Origin: CAYXXN01 sp964469055 | GTDB taxonomy: Bacteria; Acidobacteriota; Thermoanaerobaculia; Multivoradales; JAHEKO01 | DNA length: 25,875 nt | Assembly (NCBI GenBank): GCA_964469055.1 | Contig: CAYXXN010000019.1 | Coordinates: 1 to 25,875, forward strand | Reading direction: 5' to 3' | Shown: piece after piece, positions 6,696 to 15,487 of the stretch | Layout: the number at the start of each line of letters is the position of its first letter | Numbering within the stretch: position 1 is the stretch's first letter | Position numbers and translations under genes: made by a program | The notes under the pieces: model-generated | Seen by the model: the letters and a program-made list of their open reading frames with translations, nothing else | Databases searched by the model: none | Told to the model about the DNA's origin: nothing

Positions 6696-9674
6696 TCAGT
6701 CGCGCGCGTCGTCGAGGGCCAAGCTGATCGCGGCCTCGAAGCCGAGCGCCCGTCCTTCCTCCCGCGCATGGTGAGCCTCGGCCCGGCCGAGCCGCTCGCC
6801 GGCGGGCCCGAGGTAGCGCTTGACGAGCGCGTCCCAGAACGCAATCGAGACGAGGGACTTCAGCGCCTCGCGCTCCGCGACAGCTGCCGCTGCCAGGCGC
6901 AGTGCTTTGCGATCGCGCCCCTGGCCGGCGAGCGCCATCGCGACGCCCTCCACCTCGGCCGTCATCTCGAAGCGGTCCCCGTAGGCGAGGGCCGCGCGCA
7001 GGCTCTCGGCGTAGCGCTGCTCCGCGAGCGCCGCCTGGCCCCGGATGAGCGCACAGTCGGCGAGGAAGTGGTGCGCGTTGTGAATCTCGCGCAGGTCCCC
7101 GTGCTCCCGCGCGAGGGCCAGCGCGCGCTCGGCGGTTGGCTCGGCCTCGTCCACCCGGGACTCGCTGACGAGCACCTGGCAGATGTTGAGGGTGGCGCGG
7201 TTCGCGAGCCGCTCGTCGTCGAGCTCGCGGTAGATGGCAAGCTCCTCCTCGAATGCGGCGTGGGCGCCGGCGTAGTCCTCGGCCATGAAGCGGCTGAACC
7301 CGAGAGGCTCGAGGGCCATGGCCACCTCGCGCCGGTCGCCCAGCTCGCGCCAGATCGCCAGGCTCTCTTCGCCCGGTCCGGCGCTCGCGGCGAGGTCGCC
7401 CTGCCACACTGCGAGGGAGCTCGCGCCCCATAACGCGCGTGCAGTCTCGCGGGTGCGGCTGTGCGGCCGCTCCAGCACGCGGCGCAGCCAGTGCCGGCCC
7501 TCGGAGAAGTGCGAGTGCAGCTGCCACATCCACGCCAACGCGCCCGCCAACCGCAGCTCTCCCTCGGGATCGTGCCCGGCCGCCCGGGCGAGGGCTGCGC
7601 GCAGGTTGTCGTGCTCGCGCTCGAGACGCTCGAGCCACTCCGTGGCCTGCCGCGTTCGTCCGTCGTAGGCCCGGTCGGCCAAGGCGGCGAAGTGAGCGAA
7701 GTGCCGGCCCGCGACACCTTCGCTCTCGCCGGCCGCGGCGACCTTCTCGGCGGCGTACTGGCGAAGCGGCTCGAGCACACGGTAGCGCACGCTGTCGTCC
7801 GGGCTGCGCTCGCTCAGGACGAGCGACTTGTCGATCAGCCGCGCCAGATGGTCGAGGACGTCCGCGGGCCGCAGCTCGCCGAAGCCGGCGACGTTCTCCG
7901 CAGCCTCCAGGTCGAAGCCGCCGCGAAACCCGGCCAGCCGGCGGAACAACGTCTTCTCGCGATCGGCCAGCAGGTCGTGGCTCCAGTCCACGGCTGCCCG
8001 CAGCGTCCGGTGACGCGGCAGGGCCGCCCGCGCGCCGGCGGTCAGCAGGCTGAAGCAGTCGTCGAGCCGACGGCGGATGTCGGCCGCCGACATCGCCCGG
8101 ACTCGAGCGGCCGCCAGCTCGATCGCCAGAGGCACGCCGTCGAGCCGCGCGCAGATCTGCACCACGGCGTCGAGGTTCGACGGCGTGACGGCGAAGCGCG
8201 GGTCGTGGGCCTTGGCTCTGTCGACGAAAAGGCGCACCGCGTCGAAGTGCAGCGCGCTCTCGACGCTCAGGGCGCCGCGGCCGGCCGGGACGGCGAGAGG
8301 CGGGGCCGACCAGACGTGCTCGCCCTCGAGGCCGAGCGCCTCCTGGCTCGTTGCCAGCACGCGCAGGCCCGGAACCGAGCGCAGCAGGGTCTCGGCGACG
8401 CGGGCGGTTTCGGCGAGGAGGTGCTCGCAGTTGTCGACCACGAGCAACACCGCCAGCCCGGAGATCGCGGCCGCGACGCTATCGAGCAGCGGGTGGTCGC
8501 TCTCCTCACGCGCTCCCACGGATTCCGCGAACGCCTGGGCTACGAGGTCTGCCGCGCCAAGGGAGGCCAGTCCGACCAGACGCACACCGCCCGGGAAGTC
8601 GCCGAGGCTGCGCAGCGCGGTCTCCAGCGCGAGGCGCGTCTTGCCCGAGCCGCCGGCACCCGTCAGGGTGACCAGGCGGTGGGACCCGAGGAGCGAACGC
8701 AGCTCCCGCAACTCGCCTTCGCGACCAACGAAACTGGTGATAGCGGCCGGGAGGTTGTGAGAGGGCCTGCGCTCCGCCGTGTGGTCTCCGCCGGCACCGG
8801 CAGACGGGGGGCGGAAACCGGCCGCGGGCTGTCGCGACGCGTCCCGTAGCTCGTTGCCGATGTCGCGCGCCGTCTGGAAGCGCTGGCGCGTGTCCTTCTC
8901 CATGCAGCGCCCGATGATGCGCGCCAGTTCGGCCGGGAGGTCGGCGCGCAGCTCGGTGACGACCGGGGGGGTGTCCCGCAGGATCGCGGAGGCGAGCTCT
9001 GCGGTGGAGCGGCCCCCGAAGGGCCGCCGCCCGGTTGCCACCTCGTAGAGGATGACGCCCAAGGAAAAGATGTCCGTACCGTGATCCACCCGGAGACCCG
9101 ACACCTGCTCCGGCGACATGTAAGGCACGGTCCCCATCACGACGCCCTCGTGCGTCTGCATCTCGGTCGGCAGCTCCGCGTCGGCTCGCCCTGCGTCCCC
9201 GGAGCCCCCGACCTTGGCGAGACCGAAGTCCAGGATCCTCACCCTTCCCTCCTCGCCCACCATGACGTTGCCGGGCTTGAGGTCGCGGTGGACGATGCCC
9301 CTTTCGTGGGTTGCGGCCAGGGCGTCGGCGAGCGCGGTGCCGATCTCGAGGATCCGCTCGACCGGGAGCCCGCCCTCGGGGATGAGCCGATCGAGCGACT
9401 CGCCCTCAACGAGCTGCATGGTCAGGAAGTGGACGCCGTCGGCCTCTTCGACCGAGTACACGGTGACGATGCCCGGGTGATCGAGGGCGGCGAGGGCCTT
9501 CGCCTCCCGTCGGAAGCGCTCCAGCCGCTCTGGGTCCGAGGCCATCTCGGCGGAGAGGACCTTGAAGGCGACCTCCCGGTCGAGCCTCGTGTCGGTGGCG
9601 CGGTAGACCTCGCCCATCCCGCCGGCGCCGATCGCGGCGGTGATGCGGTAGTGACCGAGTGTTTGGCCGATCAG
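6696..9674 (-). CDS. Serine/threonine protein kinase fused to a STAND-type ATPase and TPR-like region
   Basis: Fusion protein of about 992 residues, probably a cytoplasmic signalling switch. Kinase domain, residues about 8-270: Gly-rich loop GAGGMGEVY, Lys38 (AFK), catalytic HRDLKPGN (129-136), DFG (149-151) and an activation-loop SPE, all intact. A linker leads to NLPAAITSFVGRE, the entry motif of AfsR/MalT-like ATPases, then Walker A GAGGSGKT (about 319-326), Walker B LLVVDN (about 390-395) and a winged-helix-like segment. From about residue 600 helical TPR-like repeats run to the end. No membrane segment is seen. The first ATG (9617) lies inside the Gly-rich loop and cannot be the real start. 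The frame is open to 9743, and the usual MIGQTLGHYRI opening is obtained from a CTG at 9674, with GGGA eight bases upstream. The start is therefore inferred. Confidence 0.88.
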   Translation of the reverse strand: MIGQTLGHYRITAAIGAGGMGEVYRATDTRLDREVAFKVLSAEMASDPERLERFRREAKALAALDHPGIVTVYSVEEADGVHFLTMQLVEGESLDRLIPEGGLPVERILEIGTALADALAATHERGIVHRDLKPGNVMVGEEGRVRILDFGLAKVGGSGDAGRADAELPTEMQTHEGVVMGTVPYMSPEQVSGLRVDHGTDIFSLGVILYEVATGRRPFGGRSTAELASAILRDTPPVVTELRADLPAELARIIGRCMEKDTRQRFQTARDIGNELRDASRQPAAGFRPPSAGAGGDHTAERRPSHNLPAAITSFVGREGELRELRSLLGSHRLVTLTGAGGSGKTRLALETALRSLGDFPGGVRLVGLASLGAADLVAQAFAESVGAREESDHPLLDSVAAAISGLAVLLVVDNCEHLLAETARVAETLLRSVPGLRVLATSQEALGLEGEHVWSAPPLAVPAGRGALSVESALHFDAVRLFVDRAKAHDPRFAVTPSNLDAVVQICARLDGVPLAIELAAARVRAMSAADIRRRLDDCFSLLTAGARAALPRHRTLRAAVDWSHDLLADREKTLFRRLAGFRGGFDLEAAENVAGFGELRPADVLDHLARLIDKSLVLSERSPDDSVRYRVLEPLRQYAAEKVAAAGESEGVAGRHFAHFAALADRAYDGRTRQATEWLERLEREHDNLRAALARAAGHDPEGELRLAGALAWMWQLHSHFSEGRHWLRRVLERPHSRTRETARALWGASSLAVWQGDLAASAGPGEESLAIWRELGDRREVAMALEPLGFSRFMAEDYAGAHAAFEEELAIYRELDDERLANRATLNICQVLVSESRVDEAEPTAERALALAREHGDLREIHNAHHFLADCALIRGQAALAEQRYAESLRAALAYGDRFEMTAEVEGVAMALAGQGRDRKALRLAAAAVAEREALKSLVSIAFWDALVKRYLGPAGERLGRAEAHHAREEGRALGFEAAISLALDDARD

Positions 9675-9762
9675 CAGAACGTTCCCGTCCTCGGGCTTGG
9701 ATCGACCCGTTGATTCCAGTGGATCGAGCCAGCAGCCATTCTAGAGGGATAAGGTCCGAGCC

Positions 9763-11865
9763 ATGGACATCGTCGCGCGACCACCCGCACGGAGCCCCGC
9801 TCGGCTTCGGCTCGGCCTCCTGCTGCTCGTTGCCTACGGTTTCGCCGCGACCGCTCGCGCCACCCCATCGTCACCCGCCTACGGGATCGGCCTCGAAGAA
9901 GCCAGCATCGCCCTCCCCGACGGCGTGCGGCTGGCCGCCGATCTCTACCTGCCCGACGGCGGCGCCGCCGGGCAGCGCTTTCCCGTGCTGCTCGAGTACC
10001 TGCCGTACCGCATGACCGAGGGCCGCAGCCGGAACTACGCGCTCTACTCGTACTTCGTCGAGCGCGGCTACGTCGTCGCCGCCGTCGACATCCGCGGCAC
10101 CGGCAGGAGCGAAGGGCGCCTGATCCCCTACGAGTACTCGGACATCGAGCTCGAGGACGGCGAGGTGGTGATCGACTGGCTCGCGCGGCAGCCCTGGTCG
10201 AACGGCAACGTCGGCATGTTCGGCATCTCCTGGGGCGGCTTCAACTCGATCCAGATGGCGCTGCGCAGCCCGCCGGCGCTCAAAGCCATCCTCGCGGTGG
10301 ACGCCACCGAGGACCTGTACCAGGAGGACGTGCACTTCATCGACGGCATCCTGCACCTCGACTCCTGGGAGATGAGCCAGGATCTCGACAACGCCCGGCC
10401 CGGCGCGCCGGACTACGTGATCGACGAGGCCTACTTCCGGGACCGCTTCGACACCGAACCCTGGATGATGACCTACAAGCGCCAGCAGCGGGACGGGCCG
10501 TTCTGGGACCGCGCTTCGGCGAAGGGCCGCTACGACGAGATCCGCATCCCCGCCTTCCTCATCGGCGGCTGGTACGACGGCTACCGGGACAGCATCCCGC
10601 GCCTGCTCGAGAACCTGCGGGCGCCGGTGAAAGCGATCCTCGGCCCCTGGTCCCACGCCTGGCCGCACGACCCCTATCCGAAACCCGGCATCGAATGGCG
10701 GCACGAGGCCGTGCGCTGGTTCGACCAGTGGCTGAAGGGCATCGACACCGGCATCCTGGACGAGCCCCGCCTCGCCGTGTTCGTGCGCCGCTGGCACGGC
10801 CCGGGCCCCTATCTCGAGGAGGCTCCCGGGTCATGGCGATGGGAAGACGGCTGGCCCATCGAGCGCATCCACGACCGCGTCCTCTATCCGCAGCATGATC
10901 AAACGCTGTCGACACACGAGTCGGAACGGACCACGCACCACCTGCGCTACGTGCCTTCCATCGGCGTGGAGGCCGGCGGCCCGGTCATGTGGTGGGGCGA
11001 CGTGGCCCACGACCAGCGGCCGGCCGACGCCTTCAGCCTGGTCTACGACTCCGCGCCGCTCGAGGAGGACATCGAGATCCTCGGGACTCCCCGCGCCACG
11101 CTGAAGGTCTCCGCCGACGCGCCGCGCGCCAACTGGTTCGCGCGCCTGTCGGACGTCGCCCCCGACGGCACCGTGACGCAGATCACCGGCGCCGGCTTCA
11201 ACGGGACCCACCGGGTCTCCGCCCGCGAACCCTCCGACATCGTGCCGGGCGAGGTCTTCGAGCTTGCCGTCGACCTGCACTTCACGTCCTGGGTGTTCCC
11301 GCAGGGGCACCGCATCCGGCTCGCCGTCAACAACGCCCAGTGGCCGATGCTATGGCCGACGCCCCATGCGATGACCACGGCCTTGCATCTCGGCGGCCCC
11401 GACGGGACGCGGCTTGCCCTGCCGGTGGTCCCCTTCGCGCAGCGTCCGGTGCCGGCGTTCCTGCCGCCCGCGGAGAGCCCCACTCTCGCCGGCTTCGAAA
11501 CGCTCGACACGGGCACGACGTCAGGCTACGGCGAGATCTCCTCCGTCGACCGCAATCCACAAACCGGCGCCGTCACCGTCGAGGCCACCAACAGGGGCGG
11601 CAGCCGCTACCCATGGGGGGTCGAGCGTTACCAGGAGACCATCCGTCACAGCGTCACGGACGGCGCGCCGGAGAGCGTGACGGTGCACGGCTCTCACCGC
11701 CTGGAAGTGGAGCTGCCGGGCCGCAGCCTCGCCTGGGAGGCGGAGCTCGCGTTCCGCAGCGATCGCGAGAACTTCACCTACACCTACCTGCGCCGCCTCT
11801 GGGAGAACGGCAAGCTGCTCCGCGAGAAGAGCTGGACGGACACCATCCCGCGCGACTTCCAGTAG
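9763..11865 (+). CDS. Secreted CocE/NonD (X-Pro dipeptidyl-peptidase type) alpha/beta hydrolase
   Basis: A 700-residue protein starting at an ATG preceded by a GAGGGATAAGG Shine-Dalgarno region. Residues 1-33 form a signal peptide (RLRLGLLLLVAYGFAATARA), so export is expected. The alpha/beta hydrolase domain carries the catalytic set of peptidase family S15/CocE: Ser156 in GISWGG, Asp272 in GGWYDGYRDS and His298 in GPWSHAWP, with VDIRGTGRSEG as a structural motif. The C-terminal jelly-roll domain of the family follows (about 380-570). A further about 120 residues at the end (from about 580) form an extra beta-rich domain. Family members cleave acyl esters, Xaa-Pro dipeptides or beta-lactam-type amides; the substrate here is not evident. 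It diverges from the kinase gene across about 90 bases, so the two promoters share that region. Confidence 0.92.
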   Translation: MDIVARPPARSPARLRLGLLLLVAYGFAATARATPSSPAYGIGLEEASIALPDGVRLAADLYLPDGGAAGQRFPVLLEYLPYRMTEGRSRNYALYSYFVERGYVVAAVDIRGTGRSEGRLIPYEYSDIELEDGEVVIDWLARQPWSNGNVGMFGISWGGFNSIQMALRSPPALKAILAVDATEDLYQEDVHFIDGILHLDSWEMSQDLDNARPGAPDYVIDEAYFRDRFDTEPWMMTYKRQQRDGPFWDRASAKGRYDEIRIPAFLIGGWYDGYRDSIPRLLENLRAPVKAILGPWSHAWPHDPYPKPGIEWRHEAVRWFDQWLKGIDTGILDEPRLAVFVRRWHGPGPYLEEAPGSWRWEDGWPIERIHDRVLYPQHDQTLSTHESERTTHHLRYVPSIGVEAGGPVMWWGDVAHDQRPADAFSLVYDSAPLEEDIEILGTPRATLKVSADAPRANWFARLSDVAPDGTVTQITGAGFNGTHRVSAREPSDIVPGEVFELAVDLHFTSWVFPQGHRIRLAVNNAQWPMLWPTPHAMTTALHLGGPDGTRLALPVVPFAQRPVPAFLPPAESPTLAGFETLDTGTTSGYGEISSVDRNPQTGAVTVEATNRGGSRYPWGVERYQETIRHSVTDGAPESVTVHGSHRLEVELPGRSLAWEAELAFRSDRENFTYTYLRRLWENGKLLREKSWTDTIPRDFQ

Positions 11866-11884
11866 GCGGCGGGCGCCAGCCACT

Positions 11885-13597
11885 CTACGGTGCGGGCGGG
11901 GCCGCGACGCGCCGGAGGAGGGTGACGCGCCACGGCGCCTCGCCCCACGTCGCTTCGCGCCGGTAGCCGGCGGCGAGCCAGCGCACGATCGGTTGGCCGT
12001 AGTCCACGCCGAAGCCCCGATAGCCGAACTCGCGCACGTCGCGCGGCACGATGGCGACCGCATCGGGAGAGTCGCGCGCCAGCGCCGCGACGACGGCCTC
12101 CTCCTCGCCCGCGATCTCGACCGGCGTGAAGGTGTGGAAGGGGATCGGCGAGGGCACCCGCGCCAGGTAATTGAGGGCGAGACCTTCGGGAAGGACGACG
12201 AGCGAACGTGGCGGTGCCGCAGCGAGGTGGCGGAGCAACCCCTGGATCGCTCGGCCGCGGGCCGGGACGACGTCGCGGTAGGTGCCACGGACGGTCGTGA
12301 CCGACGTCGTGTCGGCGTAGTGCGCTCGCGCCGTCAGCAGCCCCCGCCCGGCGACGAGCCCGATAACCGGGATCCAGAGGAGGGCCAGGCGCCGGCCGTA
12401 GAGCCGCCGCTCGGGGAGCCAGGCGAAGAGCACGTAGGCGACGAGCGCGTAGAGGGGCAGCGTGAAGACGAACCCGTACCACGACGGCACGAGGTTCAAG
12501 TAGACGCGCGAGGCGCCGCAGAGGGCGACCAGCGTCAGGAACAGGAGCGGCCCTCGCGGCCGCCGCAACCCGAACGCGAGGAGAACCGGCAGCAGCAGGC
12601 TCCAGGCACGGAAGAAGCCGTCGCCGGCGAGCAGGAAGCCGGCGGCCGCGAGTAACAGCCCGAGCAGGGCGAGGACGAGCGGCCGCCGCTCCCCGCCGGC
12701 GGCTGCAAGCTCGCGCCGCCCGCCCTCGAGCTCGCGGCCAAGTGCGGCCAACAGAAGCGCGAAGGCGCCGACGAGGATGGCCCCACGCACCGCCCCCAGC
12801 GCGCCCGCCGCGGGCCAGGCCGCCCCTGTCACCGAGCTGTAGAAGAGCCGCGCCGCGCGCCCGCCCAGAAGCGAGGGCGGCAGCACGTTGGCCACGAGCG
12901 GCTGGCGGCCGAAGACCAGCACCGCCAGACCCAGAGAGGCGGCGCCGGCGGCCAGGTAGCCGGCGAGCCAGGTCCAGCGCACGCGGTGCACGACGACCGC
13001 GAAGAGGACGAGGAGCAAGCCGAAGGCAGCGTACTCGAGCTTGGTCCACGACGCCGCGAGGAGAAGGGCGAGCGCGACCACGAGCTGCCAACGGCGTGGA
13101 GCGTGGAAGAAGTGGCGGGCGAGAAGCGCCGCGGCGGTGAGGAAGAAGAGCATCGCCAGCGTCGCCGCGTGGGCGTAGGGGAAGAGGTAATTGCTCCCCC
13201 AACCGCCGACCCCGGCGAGGTTGAACGAAGCGAAGAGGGCGAGCGCCGACCCGGCGGCGAGCGGCCCGGCCAGCGGTCGGACGAGGCACCAGAGGGCGGC
13301 CGCGGTGGCGGCGGCGATGCCGAGGCCGATGCCGACGTAGGCCGCGAGCGAGCTCCCGGTCACCGCGGTCGCGGCGGCGAGGAGGTAGGGCGTGAGCGGC
13401 GGATAGAAGTAGAGAACATCGCCATAGAGGCGCGCCCCGGCGCGGATCCGCTCCGGAACGTAGAGGTCGCGGCCGGTGTCGATGATGGGGTCGAGCCAGG
13501 CGCCCCACGACTGGCCGAGCGCCAAGGCCGCCACCGCAGCGACCACCGCGAGGACGGCGAGCTCCGAGCGGCCGCCCGTCGTGTCGTTGCTCGCCAC
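11885..13597 (-). CDS. GT-C-like polytopic membrane protein (PMT/ArnT-type glycosyltransferase fold)
   Basis: A 570-residue hydrophobic protein. The start is a GTG at 13597, eight bases after the CPBP gene's stop, with GAGG at correct spacing; the longer open frame upstream is a shadow of that gene. About a dozen membrane helices are visible. After the first helix comes an acidic loop, LDPIIDTGRDLYVPERI (residues 35-51), then GDVLYFYPPLTPYLLA. An Asp-rich first outer loop of this kind holds the catalytic acid in GT-C enzymes that use polyprenyl-phosphate sugars. The last about 130 residues are a soluble domain (about 460-570). It probably glycosylates an envelope component; donor and acceptor are unknown. 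Co-transcribed with the CPBP protease gene. Confidence 0.75.
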   Translation of the reverse strand: MASNDTTGGRSELAVLAVVAAVAALALGQSWGAWLDPIIDTGRDLYVPERIRAGARLYGDVLYFYPPLTPYLLAAATAVTGSSLAAYVGIGLGIAAATAAALWCLVRPLAGPLAAGSALALFASFNLAGVGGWGSNYLFPYAHAATLAMLFFLTAAALLARHFFHAPRRWQLVVALALLLAASWTKLEYAAFGLLLVLFAVVVHRVRWTWLAGYLAAGAASLGLAVLVFGRQPLVANVLPPSLLGGRAARLFYSSVTGAAWPAAGALGAVRGAILVGAFALLLAALGRELEGGRRELAAAGGERRPLVLALLGLLLAAAGFLLAGDGFFRAWSLLLPVLLAFGLRRPRGPLLFLTLVALCGASRVYLNLVPSWYGFVFTLPLYALVAYVLFAWLPERRLYGRRLALLWIPVIGLVAGRGLLTARAHYADTTSVTTVRGTYRDVVPARGRAIQGLLRHLAAAPPRSLVVLPEGLALNYLARVPSPIPFHTFTPVEIAGEEEAVVAALARDSPDAVAIVPRDVREFGYRGFGVDYGQPIVRWLAAGYRREATWGEAPWRVTLLRRVAAPPAP

Positions 13598-13605
13598 GGG
13601 TCGCC

Positions 13606-14298
13606 TCAAACTCCCGGATAGCGGTCGAGGTAGATCAGCGCGAAAGCGAGCGTGTTGGCGACGGCGTGGGCGATGCTGGGGACGGCGAGGTTGCGTCCGC
13701 AGCCGAGGTAGAGCAGACCGAGGAGGAGTCCGGCAAATCCCTCTTGCACCATGCCGGTCACTCCCTGGCCCCCGTGTCCCCACCCGAAGAGGGCGCTCAC
13801 CAGGACCGCGCTCAGCAACCAGGCTGCCCGCGTGCCCTCGCCCAGACCGGCGAAGCGGTTCATCAAGTAGCCGCGGTACACCAGCTCCTCGCCGCAGGAG
13901 CCGAGCCACAGCGGCACCAGGAAGACGAGCACCAGCTCGAGGTTCCCCACCAAGGGCCGGAAGTCGGAGAGATCCGGAGGCGCTCCGGCGAGCCGCGACA
14001 GGAAGGGCACGGAGACGAAGGTCGAGAAGAGCTCCATGCCGATGCCGGCCAGGCTGCCGAGGGCGAACGCTCGCGGCCAGCTCCGCGGCCGCACCCAGCC
14101 GACGTCGCGCCAGCCGAGGCCGCGCAGCCGCAGAGAGACCCAGCCGAGGACGAGGAAGAAAGGGGTCGAGCTGAAGGGAACGACCCCGATGTAGTCCCCG
14201 ACGACCAAGGCGACGGCGAGAACGAACTCGGCCAACGCCAGCCCCCGGCTCTCCCGCCACCGCGGGCCGCGGAGCGCGGCCGTTGCGCCTGAGGTCAT
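13606..14298 (-). CDS. CPBP family intramembrane protease
   Basis: A 230-residue membrane protein starting at the ATG at 14296-14298; the frame continues upstream but antisense to the PEBP gene. It has about six to eight hydrophobic segments and the three CPBP (Abi, Rce1-like) motifs: GSCGEELVYRGYL (Glu137, Glu138, Arg142), FGWGHGGQG (His175) and IAHAVANTL (His211, Asn215). All predicted catalytic residues of this glutamic protease family are present. Bacterial members process prenylated or other membrane peptides or are linked to bacteriocin immunity; no peptide gene lies nearby. Its stop is eight bases from the start of the GT-C-like gene. Its start is 21 bases from the divergent PEBP gene. 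Confidence 0.9.
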   Translation of the reverse strand: MTSGATAALRGPRWRESRGLALAEFVLAVALVVGDYIGVVPFSSTPFFLVLGWVSLRLRGLGWRDVGWVRPRSWPRAFALGSLAGIGMELFSTFVSVPFLSRLAGAPPDLSDFRPLVGNLELVLVFLVPLWLGSCGEELVYRGYLMNRFAGLGEGTRAAWLLSAVLVSALFGWGHGGQGVTGMVQEGFAGLLLGLLYLGCGRNLAVPSIAHAVANTLAFALIYLDRYPGV

Positions 14299-14313
14299 CG
14301 CATCGCGTATCCT
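14283..14313 (+). promoter_or_regulatory. Candidate promoter of the PEBP gene, giving a leaderless transcript
   Basis: TTGCGC (14283-14288) and TATCCT (14308-14313) are separated by 19 bases, and the ATG at 14320 follows only six bases later. No Shine-Dalgarno is present in that gap. Transcription would begin at or next to the start codon. The -35 lies inside the first codons of the divergent CPBP gene. Confidence 0.4.
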
Positions 14314-14319
14314 CGCACC

Positions 14320-14796
14320 ATGGACTTCACTCTCACCTCGCCCAGCTTCGCGCCGGGAGCCGAGATCCCCACCCACCACACCTGCGAGGGGCCCGATCTC
14401 TCGCCGACCCTGATCTGGTCCGAAGCCCCAGCCGGGACGAAGAGCTTCGCCCTCATCGTGGACGACCCCGACGCCCCCGATCCCGCCGCGCCACAGATGA
14501 CCTGGGTGCACTGGGTGCTCTACGACCTGCCCCTCGACGCGAGCGAGCTGCCCGAGGGCGTCTCACCGACGGCCCTGCCCCCCGGCACTCGGGAGGGCGT
14601 CAACGACTGGCAGCGCACCGGCTACGGCGGTCCTTGCCCGCCGATCGGGCGGCACCGCTACTTCCACAAGCTCTACGCTCTCGACGCCGCGCTGGGTGAC
14701 CTCGGTCGCCCCACCAAGGCAGACCTCGAGCGCGCCATGGCCGGCCACGTCCTGGCGCGAGCCGAGGTCATGGGCACCTACCAGAAGCAGTTCTGA
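14320..14796 (+). CDS. YbhB/YbcL family Raf-kinase-inhibitor-like (PEBP) protein
   Basis: A 158-residue protein, the full length of the bacterial PEBP family. Conserved landmarks: LTSPSFAPGAEIPTHHTCEG and LSPTLIWSEAPAGTKSFALIVDDPDAP (ligand-pocket DPDAP), then WVHWVLYDLP, NDWQRTGYGGPCPP and GRHRYFHKLYAL. These form the small anion-binding pocket. There is no signal peptide, so a cytoplasmic location is likely. The biochemical role of bacterial YbhB proteins is not settled. The ATG has no Shine-Dalgarno but a -10-like hexamer six bases upstream. Its stop is ten bases from the end of the convergent secreted hypothetical. Confidence 0.95.
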   Translation: MDFTLTSPSFAPGAEIPTHHTCEGPDLSPTLIWSEAPAGTKSFALIVDDPDAPDPAAPQMTWVHWVLYDLPLDASELPEGVSPTALPPGTREGVNDWQRTGYGGPCPPIGRHRYFHKLYALDAALGDLGRPTKADLERAMAGHVLARAEVMGTYQKQF

Positions 14797-14806
14797 GACC
14801 TGGCGC

Positions 14807-15379
14807 TCAGCGGCGTTGCGACGAGGCGGCCGGCGGTGCGGGCGCTGCTGCGGTCGCCGGCCGCGACCCCTTGACCATCGCGGTGACGGTGGGCAGGAAG
14901 CGGTCGAAGTCGGCCGGCTCGCCGGCGAAGAAGTAGACGAAGCTGAACTCGTCGCCGTTCTGGACGGCGTAGATCGCCACCTGGTACTCGCGGCCGTCCA
15001 CGCCGCGGTAACTGCCGCGCGTCAGGGCCGCCGGCGCGCCGCTGGCGGTGGTCAGCGACTCCTCGGGCGTGCGCGACACCTCCGTCGTGCCGATGCTGGT
15101 GAGCAGGTGGCGCCAGCCCTCGGCCAGCACGGCGCTCAGGGGGGCGCCGGGGGCCGGGGTCGTAGCGGCGGGCAGCACGACCAGGGTCTGCGGGCTGGCG
15201 GCGCCGGTGGGCAGGACTTGGACCGGATCGGCCCCGGCGGGGACGGTCCAGGTCGACGGCACGAGGAACTGAAATTCACCGACCGCCAAGGTCTCGGCGA
15301 GGGCGGCGCTCGGCGCGACGGCGAGGGCGAGGGCGAGTAACGAGGCTCGGGCAGAAGGCATGGGGATTCGTCCCTTCAT
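14807..15379 (-). CDS. Hypothetical exported protein
   Basis: Small protein of 190 residues (184 if the inner start is used). The N-terminus is a clear signal peptide: a basic start, LLALALAVAPSAALA, and cleavage near ALA/ETL. The mature part, about 160 residues, has the order of a small alpha/beta domain (GEFQFLVPSTW, LVVLPA, a helical middle, YQVAIYAVQNGDEFSFVYFF, then a helix FDRFLPTVTAMV). It ends in a low-complexity Ala/Pro tail. I do not recognise a named family, although the layout resembles small periplasmic proteins related to PsbP/LpqN or DUF1795. Two starts compete: the ATG at 15379 (nine bases after a -10-like TAGCCT) and the ATG at 15361 (with AAGGGA upstream). Both keep the signal peptide. 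Confidence 0.75.
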   Translation of the reverse strand: MKGRIPMPSARASLLALALAVAPSAALAETLAVGEFQFLVPSTWTVPAGADPVQVLPTGAASPQTLVVLPAATTPAPGAPLSAVLAEGWRHLLTSIGTTEVSRTPEESLTTASGAPAALTRGSYRGVDGREYQVAIYAVQNGDEFSFVYFFAGEPADFDRFLPTVTAMVKGSRPATAAAPAPPAASSQRR

Positions 15380-15388
15380 GAGCGGCGG

Positions 15389-15394
15389 AGGCTA
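15389..15394 (-). promoter_or_regulatory. Candidate -10 box of the exported hypothetical
   Basis: On the minus strand the sequence reads TGCTAGCCTCCGCC, nearly identical to the TGCTAGCCTCCGCG before tRNA-Glu. The TAGCCT hexamer occupies 15394 down to 15389. The base nine further on is the ATG at 15379. The matching -35 (TGGACG with an 18-base spacer) is weak. Confidence 0.4.
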
Positions 15395-15487
15395 GCAGGC
15401 TCGGCTCGAAGCCGTCCAGCGGATAAGATTGCAAGATCGCTGCCGGGCGACGGCCGTCCCTCGGCGGCCGTTCTCTCCGCGACCGAC

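Noticed and set aside
5623..7638. 671-codon minus-strand frame as one protein
   Set aside because: Only the last 301 codons encode a protein (pirin). The earlier part is a shadow of the kinase gene; a strong ribosome site and typical pirin N-terminus fix the start at 6528.
7461..8849. 462-codon plus-strand frame inside the kinase-ATPase gene
   Set aside because: Antisense shadow; no recognisable motif, while the minus strand shows Walker and TPR-like features throughout.
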